Part shown: positions 24,818 through 32,820 of the stretch, in pieces
How positions within the stretch are numbered: position 1 is the first letter of the stretch
Layout: each line of letters starts with the position of its first letter
Assembly: GCF_009857835.1 (NCBI RefSeq)
Contig: NZ_WWCL01000002.1
Coordinates: 930,001 to 994,000, forward strand
Reading direction: 5' to 3'
DNA: 64,000 bases
Source of the DNA: Duganella fentianensis
Lineage (GTDB): Bacteria; Pseudomonadota; Gammaproteobacteria; Burkholderiales; Burkholderiaceae_D
Program-made: the position numbers and the translations under genes
Notes under the pieces: generated by a model
Told to the model about the DNA's origin: nothing
The model's input: the letters and a program-made list of their open reading frames with translations, nothing else
Database searches by the model: none

Positions 24818-25642
24818 ATGGGTGCACGTATCCGTACTTATGCCTTCCAGAATGTTGTAGCGTCCGGCATTGCTACGCTGGACTGCAATAGCCTGCTGGG
24901 CTTCACCATCGAGCGCCTGATTTTGCAATTGGGCGGCACGACTTTCACCAAGTCGATGATTACGCTGATCCAGCTGAAAGCGAACGGCAAGATCATTTAC
25001 GAGACCAGCGGCCCGCGTCTGGACTCGCGCAATCAGTATCGCGGCATCACTGCCAATGCCAACTTCCTGACCATCGATTTTGCCGAAATCCGCGCAAAAA
25101 CCGAACTCGGCCAGAATCTGGGCGCAATCGATACCACACAGGGCATCAGCAATCTGAAACTGGAAGTGACCATCAGCGGCGCTACGGCTCCAACTCTGGT
25201 TGGCTTCGCGGAAGTGAACAGTCCGCAGATGGACCCAGCGCAGGCTTCTACCGCTGGCCTGATCGCTAAAGTACATGCCACTACGCTGACCATCGGCGCG
25301 GCTGGTACTTTCTCGATTCCGGTTCCGCATCTGGCGCCAGCTGACGGCGGCTCGATCTTCAAGCGTATCGCGTTCTTCTCGTCCAACATGACCGCGCTGG
25401 TTATCAAGAAATCCGGCATCGTGATCGAGGACAGTGTTAAGGCGTTGAACGACTTCAACCAAGGCGAGTATCGCAAGGTGCCGCAGGCCGGTCTGTACGT
25501 GGCTGACTTCATCATTGATGATGTTCAGTCGCAGGTGCTGAATACCCGTAACGCGCAAACCATGGAGGTGCTGGGCACGTTCAGCGCGGGCGAGACTATC
25601 ACTATCGAGGCTGAACTGCTGGAACCGCTGGGCGCGTTCTAA
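24818..25642 (+). CDS. Major capsid protein, PM2 P2-like (candidate double jelly roll)
   Basis: 274-aa beta-rich protein with AAGGGG ribosome-binding site. The pattern YAFQNVVASGIATLDC, GFTIERLILQLGGTTFTKSM, IYETSGPRLDSRNQYRG resembles the N-terminal half of PM2-type P2 capsid proteins, and a second beta-rich half follows (HLAPADGGSIFKRIAFFSSN). Length equals that of PM2 P2 (about 270 aa), enough for two jelly rolls. Position after the packaging ATPase and before small membrane proteins agrees. Call is based on these resemblances and context; a structure prediction would decide. Confidence 0.75.
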   Translation: MGARIRTYAFQNVVASGIATLDCNSLLGFTIERLILQLGGTTFTKSMITLIQLKANGKIIYETSGPRLDSRNQYRGITANANFLTIDFAEIRAKTELGQNLGAIDTTQGISNLKLEVTISGATAPTLVGFAEVNSPQMDPAQASTAGLIAKVHATTLTIGAAGTFSIPVPHLAPADGGSIFKRIAFFSSNMTALVIKKSGIVIEDSVKALNDFNQGEYRKVPQAGLYVADFIIDDVQSQVLNTRNAQTMEVLGTFSAGETITIEAELLEPLGAF

Positions 25643-25651
25643 GGGGGCGTC

Positions 25652-25936
25652 ATGGACGAAACCCAAAGCAAAGGCTCCAACTGGGATGCATGGACGCAAG
25701 CGGTACTTGGCAACGCGATCAATGCTGCAATTGATCGCGTAGCGGCTCGGCCTCAGTTGGGCAGTGATCCGTCGCAGGCATACGGCATTGACGAACGAGG
25801 CAATATCTATCGCCTTGGTCAGACCAATGCGCAGATCAGCGCGCAGGTTCAAACCAACAAAGCCGGGACTGTGGCGGGACTGCCAGTCTGGCTGATCGTT
25901 GGCGCGGTGGTCCTGTTCGCAATCGAGGCGAAATAA
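25652..25936 (+). CDS. Phage virion membrane protein candidate
   Basis: 94 aa with a hydrophilic N-terminal two thirds and a C-terminal helix (LPVWLIVGAVVLFAIEAK). GGGGG ribosome-binding site; stop overlaps the next start by one base. Typical of internal-membrane phage structural genes, not individually recognised. Confidence 0.65.
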   Translation: MDETQSKGSNWDAWTQAVLGNAINAAIDRVAARPQLGSDPSQAYGIDERGNIYRLGQTNAQISAQVQTNKAGTVAGLPVWLIVGAVVLFAIEAK

Positions 25937-26226
25937 TGGCGGCGGCTCCTACTGATCCATGGAGCGCCGGTTTTATGGCGCTAGGCAGCGTAGCCAAGGC
26001 GGCGGGGCCAGCTGGTCCGTCGTCGGCAATCTCCACGGCTGCATTCGACAATTCCGGCTTCACTGTGAACGTGGGCGGCGGCTCGGCATCGAGCAATAAA
26101 ACGGCGCTGCCGTCGCCTGTGCAAACCATGCAGGCGGCAGCAGTGCATGTTGGTGGCCTGCTGTCGAATCCGGCAACTGTGATACTGGTAGGGCTGGCGC
26201 TCTTCCTGTATCTAAAGCACAAATAA
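25936..26226 (+). CDS. Phage virion membrane protein candidate
   Basis: 96 aa, Gly/Ser/Ala-rich with a C-terminal transmembrane helix (PATVILVGLALFLYLKHK). Same architecture as the previous gene product, so the two may be partners or distant paralogues. Not recognised. Confidence 0.65.
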   Translation: MAAAPTDPWSAGFMALGSVAKAAGPAGPSSAISTAAFDNSGFTVNVGGGSASSNKTALPSPVQTMQAAAVHVGGLLSNPATVILVGLALFLYLKHK

Positions 26227-26236
26227 CGGGGTAACT

Positions 26237-26836
26237 ATGGGCTTATTTGGCGGTGGTAATAGCTCTAGCTCTACCACAAACAACAATTACGATCAGCGGC
26301 AGGTAATCACTACCACGACTGATAACTATGATTTTTCGGATAACTCGCAGCATGACAACTCCGATCGTAGTACGAAAATTGATAACTCGTGGTCTGTCGA
26401 TAACAGTGTAACGACGCTGCTTGACGGCGGGGCAATATCGGGGATTGCGGATATTGCTACGCAGATGGCGGGGCTTGCGGGCAAGGCTGTAAATGGAGCC
26501 AATCAGCAGGTATTGGCCGGGTATGACTATGCCGATCACATTTTTGATGGCGGCATGTCATTTGTCAATCGGGCGCTGAGTTCGTCGCAGGATGCCTTTG
26601 AGCGTGCCGCGCAAATGAGTCAAGACACGTTGGTGACGGCGCAGGCGGCGTTCCAAAAGGCGGGCCAGCAGGCGGATACGGCTACATCAATGGCAATGGC
26701 GCAGCAGCAGGCCGCACAAAGGGACGTTGCGGCGGCATACGCTGATGCTAAAGGGACGACTGCATCGCAGACGAAAATTCTTTATGCCGTGCTGGCTGTG
26801 GCTGCGCTGATGGCGCTGGCAACCATGCACAAATAA
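26237..26836 (+). CDS. Asn/Asp/Ser-rich phage structural protein with C-terminal anchor
   Basis: 199 aa. The first ~60 residues are a low-complexity Asn/Asp/Ser/Thr stretch with short periodic units such as NYDQRQ, NYDFSDNSQHDNS and DNSWSVDNS. Helices with many Gln and Ala follow, then a C-terminal membrane helix (YAVLAVAALMALATMHK). Probably a virion protein; role unknown. Confidence 0.65.
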   Translation: MGLFGGGNSSSSTTNNNYDQRQVITTTTDNYDFSDNSQHDNSDRSTKIDNSWSVDNSVTTLLDGGAISGIADIATQMAGLAGKAVNGANQQVLAGYDYADHIFDGGMSFVNRALSSSQDAFERAAQMSQDTLVTAQAAFQKAGQQADTATSMAMAQQQAAQRDVAAAYADAKGTTASQTKILYAVLAVAALMALATMHK

Positions 26837-26845
26837 GGGGAAATC

Positions 26846-27613
26846 ATGCAATACGATATACAGCTTGCGGTGGGCGAGTCAAAGCGCTATGAGGTGGTTG
26901 GCACGTTCTTTCGTTTCAAGTCGCTGACTGGTTCGGTGACGGTTACGACGAGTAAGGGGCCTGTCTTTGACCTGACTGCAGGGCAGGGGGTGCGCGGGCT
27001 GAACTTTACCGCGCTGACGATCAAAAATACCTCCGGCGCGGCAAATTCGGGCGTACTGCTGGCGGGTGATTTCGAATTCGTGGACTCGTCTGTGGTCGGG
27101 GCGGTTTCGGTACTCGGGACGGCAAACACAAACGCTACGGCGGTGGAAAAGTCTGCAAGGGTAATTGCAAACAATGACTGCTATTCGGGCGGGGTCGGGA
27201 TACTGGCGACTGGCGGAAATTTCTGCAATGTCGGTATCAGTAATCCGGCTGGATCGGGCAAAAACGTGATCGTAGAAAGCGTGCGCCTGATTTCGGCAAG
27301 CGGCGGACTGACTGTACGTGGATACCTGAACACATTTAACAGTGCATTTAAGTCGGTCGCTCCCTGTACGAAAAAGACCGGTTCTAGCTCGCCAAATACG
27401 CGATTGTATGGCGAACAAAGCACGACGGCAGATTCAGCTGTCGCGGCACTAAATGGCGTGGTGTATGAGTCGCCGCTGGGCGTCGCATACACCGAAAAGG
27501 TGATAGCGCCGGATAAGCCTTATGTCCTGTTGCCAGGATATGCGCTTACCTTCACTTCTGTAAGCGTGGCAAATGCGCAAATGTGGGCGCATTTCGATTT
27601 CCGTGAGGAGTAA
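26846..27613 (+). CDS. Phage beta-rich structural protein, possible spike or vertex protein
   Basis: 255 aa, beta-rich and without a membrane helix: short strands with Gly/Ser/Thr turns (SLTGSVTVTTSKGPVF, GVLLAGDFEFVDSSVVGAV). Contains three Cys. It sits after the capsid and membrane-protein genes. A vertex or receptor-binding role is inferred only from fold appearance and position. Confidence 0.6.
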   Translation: MQYDIQLAVGESKRYEVVGTFFRFKSLTGSVTVTTSKGPVFDLTAGQGVRGLNFTALTIKNTSGAANSGVLLAGDFEFVDSSVVGAVSVLGTANTNATAVEKSARVIANNDCYSGGVGILATGGNFCNVGISNPAGSGKNVIVESVRLISASGGLTVRGYLNTFNSAFKSVAPCTKKTGSSSPNTRLYGEQSTTADSAVAALNGVVYESPLGVAYTEKVIAPDKPYVLLPGYALTFTSVSVANAQMWAHFDFREE

Positions 27614-27616
27614 CAA

Positions 27617-28192
27617 GTGCGTGATTTTGTTGTGGGCGCGGGGCTGGTGGCAGTGCTGGCTGGCGTCTGGTACATCGCACGGCGCGCAACGTCGCAGGAA
27701 GTGACGGCGGGCGACATGGAAGCAAACGCATTTACCGATACGGTGGACGAAATGAAAACGAAAATTACGGGCTGGCCTGCTGGCTCTGAACCATATCAAG
27801 ACCTGATCCAGTCGGCGGCAGATGACTACGCCGTGCCGGTGCAGGTGCTGGCGGCGTTGCTCTGGAAAGAGTCGCGCTATAACCCTGCCATCGTGGACGG
27901 CAGCAAGCGCAGTCCTGTCGGTGCCATGGGCATCGCGCAGTTCATGCCAGCGACGGCGCGGCAGGAACTGGGCAGCGAATCGGCGGCACTGGACCCAGAT
28001 CAGGCGGTGCCGGGTGCGGCCCGCTATCTGGCGAAGCTGTACCGCAGTACGGGCACGTGGGCGCAGGCGCTGGCGGCATATAACTGGGGCATCGGCAACG
28101 TGCAGCGCAAGGGGCTGGCGGCTGCGCCGGCAGAAACCGTGGACTACTACACGACTATTCTCGGCATGGCCGGACTGGATACCTACGCATGA
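27617..28192 (+). CDS. Phage lytic transglycosylase (SLT fold), membrane-anchored
   Basis: 191 aa from a GTG with GAGGAG upstream. An N-terminal helix (VVGAGLVAVLAGVWYIA) anchors it. The transglycosylase domain has ALLWKESRYNP with catalytic Glu85, GAMGIAQFMPATA at 102-114 and AAYNWGIGNV, the three family motifs. In tailless phages this enzyme opens the cell wall during entry or exit and is often part of the virion. It overlaps the next gene by 4 bases. Confidence 0.88.
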   Translation: MRDFVVGAGLVAVLAGVWYIARRATSQEVTAGDMEANAFTDTVDEMKTKITGWPAGSEPYQDLIQSAADDYAVPVQVLAALLWKESRYNPAIVDGSKRSPVGAMGIAQFMPATARQELGSESAALDPDQAVPGAARYLAKLYRSTGTWAQALAAYNWGIGNVQRKGLAAAPAETVDYYTTILGMAGLDTYA

Positions 28193-28629
28193 GCAAAAAT
28201 GTTCTCTTGGCCTGCGCCATCGGCGCGGCGGTGTGGCTGGTGGTGAGCAAGCAGGTAAAGACTAAGCCTACGGGTAGCGGCGCGGCCATGACCAATGCGG
28301 AAAAGCAGCAGTACGGCCTGATCTACACGCCTGAACAGCGCCAGACTGCAAACGTCAATGGCGATATGTGGACGCGCCTGTTAGGCGACGGCTGGCGCAA
28401 CATGGTTAGCGCTCAAAACAGCGACGGGACGCGGAAAATGGTCGTCAACGATTGGGGGCAGGTAACGACTACCGACGGCAAGCCGATTGGTTCCGGTGAT
28501 CCTGTGGCTGACATCATGAATGCGGACGGGGTGAACCTCACCATGCCGGTAAAAAACTACCTCGGCGGCCTGTCGCAGTATGACGGCTATATAACGCCAT
28601 CGATTCTGCAATGGGAGCCTACGCAGTGA
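28189..28629 (+). CDS. Phage protein with N-terminal membrane helix
   Basis: 146 aa; helix LLACAIGAAVWLVVS at the N-terminus, then a hydrophilic domain (GDGWRNMVSAQNSDGTRKM). ATGA overlap with the transglycosylase gene and GTGA overlap with the next. Not recognised; a virion or lysis-associated role is likely from position. Confidence 0.6.
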   Translation: MSKNVLLACAIGAAVWLVVSKQVKTKPTGSGAAMTNAEKQQYGLIYTPEQRQTANVNGDMWTRLLGDGWRNMVSAQNSDGTRKMVVNDWGQVTTTDGKPIGSGDPVADIMNADGVNLTMPVKNYLGGLSQYDGYITPSILQWEPTQ

Positions 28630-28898
28630 GCCTTACCAGTGACGTTATCGCGGTGGGCGTGGCCGGTGTCGTCATCGTGTTGGCTGGCTACCTCGCAAAA
28701 AAGAAGCTGGAAGAGATGAGCAATTCAGCGGTGCGCGCCGTCAAGGATGCGTGGGACGGCGCAGTAACAGCGACGAATGACACGGTGTTTGGTGAGGGCC
28801 AGACGATCAACTCCACCATACCGCTATACAACAAGGAACTGAAAAATCGTCCTGCTGATTACGATCCGGGCGACATAAACAGCGGGGCGATTTTCTGA
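28626..28898 (+). CDS. Phage membrane protein
   Basis: 90 aa from GTG 28626, overlapping the previous stop. N-terminal helix (VIAVGVAGVVIVLAGYLA) then a basic and amphipathic segment. Not recognised. Confidence 0.6.
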   Translation: MSLTSDVIAVGVAGVVIVLAGYLAKKKLEEMSNSAVRAVKDAWDGAVTATNDTVFGEGQTINSTIPLYNKELKNRPADYDPGDINSGAIF

Positions 28899-29041
28899 TG
28901 CACAAGAAAATGATAATTCTGGGAGTCCTGGCCGTGCTGGCCGTCGCCATGGTGACGAAAAAGAAGAGCCCGGCAGCACTCGCAAAAGACTACGTGATAC
29001 CAAAAGACTTTGGCATCTTGGACCCTTCAACTTGGGATTAA
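28898..29041 (+). CDS. Short phage membrane protein
   Basis: 47 aa (MHKKMIILGVLAVLAVAMV, then a Lys-rich linker and LAKDYVIPKDFGILDPSTWD). One membrane helix; starts in the previous stop codon (TGATG). Not recognised. Confidence 0.6.
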   Translation: MHKKMIILGVLAVLAVAMVTKKKSPAALAKDYVIPKDFGILDPSTWD

Positions 29042-29045
29042 CGAC

Positions 29046-29435
29046 ATGGGCGGAATTCTATCTTTGATCTTTCCGGCGCTGGTGCCAGCGGTAACGGATG
29101 GTGCGCGGGCACTGGTGGCGAAAGTAACGGGCGGGACCGGCGCGCAGCCGCAAAACGTCGCTGAACAGATTCAGCTGATGCAGGCCCAGACTGATCGCGT
29201 AAAAGCGCTGTCGGAACTGGACAAGCTGCCGGACGGCGCTGATAAGTGGGTGGTCAACCTGCGCGGCGCTTTCCGGTATGTGGCTACTGGCGGCATCGTG
29301 GCGAGTGCCATAGTTGGCACTTTCTATCGCCTTGATCCGGTATTTCTGGCGCTCCTGTATGACATGGCCGGTGCGTCGATGTCGTTCATCATCGGGGAAC
29401 GGATGTATCTGAATTTGCGCGGCGGTGCGAAGTGA
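29046..29435 (+). CDS. Holin-like phage protein (3TM family)
   Basis: 129 aa from ATG 29046. Layout: a membrane-proximal N-terminus (GGILSLIFPALVPAVTDGA), an amphipathic Gln-rich helix (NVAEQIQLMQAQTDRVKALS), then AFRYVATGGIVASAIVGTF and FLALLYDMAGASMSFIIGE helices. This pattern matches the three-helix holin family found in gene-transfer agents and small phages, which perforate the inner membrane for lysis. Position near the end of the structural operon agrees. Confidence 0.7.
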   Translation: MGGILSLIFPALVPAVTDGARALVAKVTGGTGAQPQNVAEQIQLMQAQTDRVKALSELDKLPDGADKWVVNLRGAFRYVATGGIVASAIVGTFYRLDPVFLALLYDMAGASMSFIIGERMYLNLRGGAK

Positions 29436-29581
29436 CCGTCGCGGAAGTGGTGCAGGCTTTAATGGGTGGCGGGATGCTGGCGCATGCTGGCTTACTGCTG
29501 AAATGGGTGATCCGCGTAGAAACACGGCTGGCCGTGATCGAATCGAAAACAGGGGGTAAAGATGACCAAAGCAAAGCATAA
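29432..29581 (+). CDS. Short phage protein overlapping the holin-like gene
   Basis: 49 aa from GTG 29432 (GTGA overlap). One hydrophobic helix (ALMGGGMLAHAGLLLKWVI) then VETRLAVIESKTGG, a short coiled-coil tail. The arrangement resembles a holin partner or antiholin; unproven. Confidence 0.5.
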   Translation: MTVAEVVQALMGGGMLAHAGLLLKWVIRVETRLAVIESKTGGKDDQSKA

Positions 29582-29651
29582 GGCGAAGAAACCGGCAAAG
29601 CGCCGCACTCCGCCACGCAAGGCTAACGGCCAGTTCCGCAAGCGGAAGTAG
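29562..29651 (+). CDS. 29-aa highly basic phage protein
   Basis: ATG 29562, preceded by AGGGGG, overlaps the previous gene's last 20 bases in another frame. The product is almost half Lys/Arg (KHKAKKPAKRRTPPRKANG) and carries no acidic residue. Such tiny basic proteins can condense packaged DNA, comparable in character to viral core peptides. Gene status rests on the ribosome-binding site and extreme composition. Confidence 0.5.
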   Translation: MTKAKHKAKKPAKRRTPPRKANGQFRKRK

Positions 29652-29997
29652 GCTCCAGGTCGAAGTCGTCAAGCCGCAAGTCCGTAAGGGTTTGCGGCTT
29701 TTTCTCTTTGAGGTTCGGCTTCGTGAGTTCGCCAATAGGTGTCACGACTGCCAGCGGTGGTCGTGCAATCTTGGGCAGATTGTTGAGTTCCAGCTGGCGG
29801 CAAAAGTTGGCGTGCTCGTTGCGCCATAAACGCATAATCTCCGGAACCCACCATGGCACGCGCTGTTTTGCGTTGAGCCAGTCGCGCACGGTGCGCTCGT
29901 CGCGGCGCAGTTGTTTAGCCAGCGCGGGGACGGTGTAGGCCATGGCATAGAATTGAAGTTCGGCGGGATTTCCGTATCTGAGGTTGGGATATCGCAT
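29623..29997 (-). CDS. DUF3653-like phage regulatory protein
   Basis: 124 aa. FYAMAYTVPALAKQLRRDER continues with TVRDWLNAKQRVPWWVPEIM, a helix-turn-helix with the PWWVPE motif common in small phage regulators of the DUF3653 type. It faces the structural operon, and its last 29 bases overlap the end of the basic-peptide gene. A terminator hairpin for the rightward operon lies within its coding region, and another hairpin lies in its 5' leader. Role: likely DNA-binding regulator. Confidence 0.7.
   Translation of the reverse strand: MRYPNLRYGNPAELQFYAMAYTVPALAKQLRRDERTVRDWLNAKQRVPWWVPEIMRLWRNEHANFCRQLELNNLPKIARPPLAVVTPIGELTKPNLKEKKPQTLTDLRLDDFDLEPTSACGTGR
29671..29703 (+). terminator. Terminator of the phage structural operon
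   Basis: AAGCCGCAA (29671-29679) pairs with TTGCGGCTT (29692-29700), then a T run. It is on the plus strand just after the basic-peptide gene and inside the opposed regulatory gene, where it encodes part of that protein. Confidence 0.75.
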
Positions 29998-30011
29998 AGG
30001 TTTGTCCTGAA

Positions 30012-30050
30012 CAAAAAACAGCCGGTATTGTTGACCGGCTGTTAAAAAAT
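30012..30050 (-). terminator. Hairpin with U-tract in the leader of the DUF3653-like gene
   Basis: AACAGCCGGT (30017-30026) and ACCGGCTGTT (30034-30043) form a perfect 10-bp stem with a 7-base loop. On the minus strand a six-T run follows. Only about 20 bases separate it from the gene start at 29997, so it either blocks host transcription entering from katE or acts as an attenuator. Confidence 0.65.
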
Positions 30051-30117
30051 CAAAGCGACGAGGAGAAGCGTTTTAGTGCTATTATTGCAACTTGCAATTT
30101 TCGTAAAACAAGGCCGG

Positions 30118-30145
30118 ATTTCGCATAATTTATATTATGTAAAAT
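30118..30145 (+). other. dif: dif: chromosome dimer resolution site (also attR of the prophage)
   Basis: XerC arm ATTTCGCATAA (30118-30128), central TTTATA (30129-30134), XerD arm TTATGTAAAAT (30135-30145). This closely matches proteobacterial dif (E. coli: GCATAA, TGTATA, TTATGTTAAAT). The site marks the replication terminus. The left 17 bases are repeated at 19109, the other prophage junction. Confidence 0.9.
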
Positions 30146-30199
30146 CCGTTTTGGACTCACAGAGATTAAAGTGTCCCCTTTGCTGTATAAGAAATGTCG

Positions 30200-32602
30200 T
30201 CAACCTTCTCTGGCATAACTGCGCGGGCGGGCCAGCAATGCGATGAAAGCTGCCAGACCGCTATCGAATTGCGACGCTTCGGACAGTATCACGTCGTCCG
30301 TCAAGGACTGCGGCTGTGTTGTTGCCGCTAACGCCAGAGCGTGCAGCAGATCGCGGCCGCTGCCCCAGGCATAGATGGGCTTGCAGTGACGGTACTGATC
30401 ACGCAAAAATTCGGCCAGCCTTTGCTCGTTATCGCGCGCGTCGAACTGCAGCCCGTCCGGAAGTACCACTGCGTCAAAATAGACGGCAGGCCCTGCTTCA
30501 AAAGAAATCTCCGCGTCCAGAGTGTCGCCATCCGCGCCGGCATAGCGCCCCAATCTGGCGGCGACCAGTCTGGGTAGCGCGCCTTCAGCACGCAGGCGCG
30601 CGTAGGTGATCTGAACCGCACCTGCTGTTACGCCGGCGCCGATGATAATCGCTACTTTGCGTGCCAATATGCCCGTGGTGCCCGGGCGCGCCATTAGCGA
30701 CAAGGCTGGGGATGGCGCATACTCCGGCATGTCCGTCAGGCCGCTGACGGGAGCTGGTGGCGGCATCACCATGCCCAGCCCGTCGGCTATCGCCGCAGCT
30801 AACCCGATGCTGACGTTGGCCAGATTGGCGAGCACACGTTGGCGGACAGCGGGCGTCTGCACTTTGCTCAGTTCGAAACGGAAGGCATTGATGATATGCC
30901 GCTGTTCGGCGCTAGTCTGACTCAGATAAAACATGCGGGCCTGACCATAATGCTCGGCAAATTTGAGCGGTTTTCCGCGCAGTTTTTCGCCACTGACAGT
31001 GGCGGGATACGAGGCATAGCCCAGATGGCCGGCCTGATGCGGACAGCCGCCGCCCAGCGAATTCGGCTCATAGTTCACACGTCCGCGGTGTATGGTCTGG
31101 CGATGCATGCCGTCGCGCTGGTTGTTATGGAGCGGATTGATAGGACGGTTGATAGGAATTTCATGAAAGTTTGCGCCGCCCAGCCGCGAAATCTGAGTGT
31201 CTACATAAGAATGGATGCGCCCCTGTAGCAAGGGATCGTTGCTGAAATCTATGCCGGGGATGACGTGTGCCGCACAGAAGGCCACCTGTTCGGTCTCGGC
31301 AAAGAAATTGTCGGGATTGCGGTGCAGCGTCATGCGCCCTACCGGCCGCACTGGCACTAGCTCTTCCGGTATGAGCTTGGTGGCATCCAGCACATCGAAG
31401 TCAAAAGCTTCCGCTTCTGTTTCAGTGAAGATTTGCAGGCCTAGTTCCCATTGAGGATAAGCGCCCTGCTCTATGGACTCCCATAGGTCGCGTCGATGGA
31501 AATCGGGGTCTGCTCCCATCAGTTTCAGGGCTTCGTCCCAGACCAAAGCATGAGTGCCGGCCACGGGATTCCAATGGAATTTGCAGAAAACGGCATCGCC
31601 TTTCCCGTTAATCAGGCGGAAGGTGTGCACACCAAAGCCCTGCATGGTGCGGTAACTGCGTGGTATGGCGCGGTCGGACATTTGCCACAGCAGCATGTGG
31701 GTGGACTCCGGCATCAGCGAGACAAAGTCCCAGTAGTTGTCATGGGCGCTAGACGCTTGCGGCATGGCGTGGTGAGGTTCTGGCTTCACGGCGTGCACCA
31801 GATCGGGAAATTTGATGGCGTCCTGTATAAAGAAGACAGGTATATTGTTGCCTACCAGATCCCAGATGCCATCATCCGTGTAAAACTTGACGGCAAAGCC
31901 GCGCACATCGCGCGCCGTATCGGCCGAGCCGCGCTCGCCTGCCACGGTAGAAAAGCGCACAAACACAGGCGTTACCTTACCCGCCTGCCTGAACGGTGCA
32001 GCTATTGTGATATCTCCTAGGTCATCGTAGGCTTCGAAAAAACCGTGTGCTGCGGAGCCGCGCGCATGTACTACGCGCTCGGGTATGCGTTCATGATCGA
32101 AATGGGTGATTTTTTCGCGCAATAGAAAATCTTCCAGCAGTGCCGGTCCGCGCAAGCCTGCTTTAAGACTGTTCTGGTTATCGCCGACGGCAACGCCCTG
32201 ATTGCTGCTCAGGGCCTGTTCACCGCCATCCGCACGGCTCTGGTCGAGCGAGCCGATAATACGGTTGACGCCTTGCGCCGGAGTGTCGCCCAGCTTGGCT
32301 GATGTAGCTGGCTCGGTAGCCGTACTGGCCACCGCCAACACATCCTCCGGCAGATGCATCTCACCCGTTTGCGGATGCCGGGCGGCATCGCCATATTCGC
32401 CGGGCTTGCTGTTATTGGTCGTGCACTGGGCGGCCAGCTTCTGATTGCTGGTTGCACGGCGCAAGGCCAATTGCTCTTGCGCACTATTACTGCCACTATC
32501 CTGAGGCGGGTTGCCAGTCGAAGGGCCGGAGACGGTGCTCAGCAGCGAGCTCGCACCGGTCACCTTGTCATTATTGCTATCGTTGCTATTGTTTGCTGGC
32601 AT
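30200..32602 (-). CDS. katE: Large-subunit catalase (HPII/KatE type) with C-terminal glutaminase-like domain
   Basis: Cytoplasmic haem catalase decomposing H2O2. The ATG at 32602 is preferred (GGAG upstream, MPANNSNDS start); the open frame continues further 5' but without catalase features. 800 aa: a disordered Asn/Ser/Gln-rich N-terminal extension of about 130 residues, then the core with the active-site His in [29 protein letters not shown] and the haem-side [13 protein letters not shown]. The C-terminal DJ-1/PfpI-like domain starts near [13 protein letters not shown]. Length is that of clade 2 catalases. It is the first host gene right of dif and is transcribed towards it. Confidence 0.93.
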   Translation of the reverse strand: MPANNSNDSNNDKVTGASSLLSTVSGPSTGNPPQDSGSNSAQEQLALRRATSNQKLAAQCTTNNSKPGEYGDAARHPQTGEMHLPEDVLAVASTATEPATSAKLGDTPAQGVNRIIGSLDQSRADGGEQALSSNQGVAVGDNQNSLKAGLRGPALLEDFLLREKITHFDHERIPERVVHARGSAAHGFFEAYDDLGDITIAAPFRQAGKVTPVFVRFSTVAGERGSADTARDVRGFAVKFYTDDGIWDLVGNNIPVFFIQDAIKFPDLVHAVKPEPHHAMPQASSAHDNYWDFVSLMPESTHMLLWQMSDRAIPRSYRTMQGFGVHTFRLINGKGDAVFCKFHWNPVAGTHALVWDEALKLMGADPDFHRRDLWESIEQGAYPQWELGLQIFTETEAEAFDFDVLDATKLIPEELVPVRPVGRMTLHRNPDNFFAETEQVAFCAAHVIPGIDFSNDPLLQGRIHSYVDTQISRLGGANFHEIPINRPINPLHNNQRDGMHRQTIHRGRVNYEPNSLGGGCPHQAGHLGYASYPATVSGEKLRGKPLKFAEHYGQARMFYLSQTSAEQRHIINAFRFELSKVQTPAVRQRVLANLANVSIGLAAAIADGLGMVMPPPAPVSGLTDMPEYAPSPALSLMARPGTTGILARKVAIIIGAGVTAGAVQITYARLRAEGALPRLVAARLGRYAGADGDTLDAEISFEAGPAVYFDAVVLPDGLQFDARDNEQRLAEFLRDQYRHCKPIYAWGSGRDLLHALALAATTQPQSLTDDVILSEASQFDSGLAAFIALLARPRSYAREG

Positions 32603-32785
32603 GGTCGGGCTCCATGATGGAAGGCTGGAGGGTGGCGGCCCAAAGATATTTCGCGGCCGGGTAATGACCTCATCTTCAACCGATAAGACTGGGGGCAGAA
32701 TAGGACTGCAGATCATTATTCTGTAGGCATACCACCCGCCAGTCCCTATTGCGTAGGGGAGCGAGACGGAAGTCCTTGATTTCGT

Positions 32786-32791
32786 TATAAT
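32786..32791 (+). promoter_or_regulatory. -10 box of the rlhA promoter
   Basis: TATAAT at 32786-32791, about 30 bases before the rlhA start, followed by AGGAAGG as ribosome-binding site. The -35 region is weak, so this is a tentative call. Confidence 0.4.
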
Positions 32792-32820
32792 TCCGCCCTT
32801 ATCTAGGAAGGAATCACGCC

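Larger units (their letters stand above)
19109..30134 (+). mobile_element. PM2/corticovirus-like tailless prophage integrated at dif
   Basis: The 17-bp direct repeat ATTTCGCATAATTTATA bounds a unit of 11,009 bases, close to the 10-kb PM2 genome. The element encodes a repressor, small early genes, an HUH replication initiator, an FtsK/HerA-superfamily packaging ATPase, a capsid protein, a run of small single-helix membrane proteins, a lytic transglycosylase and a holin-like protein. Tail, portal, terminase and integrase genes are absent. This set is that of internal-membrane icosahedral phages (PRD1-PM2 lineage). Integration through host XerC/XerD explains the lack of an integrase. All core genes look intact. 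Confidence 0.82.
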
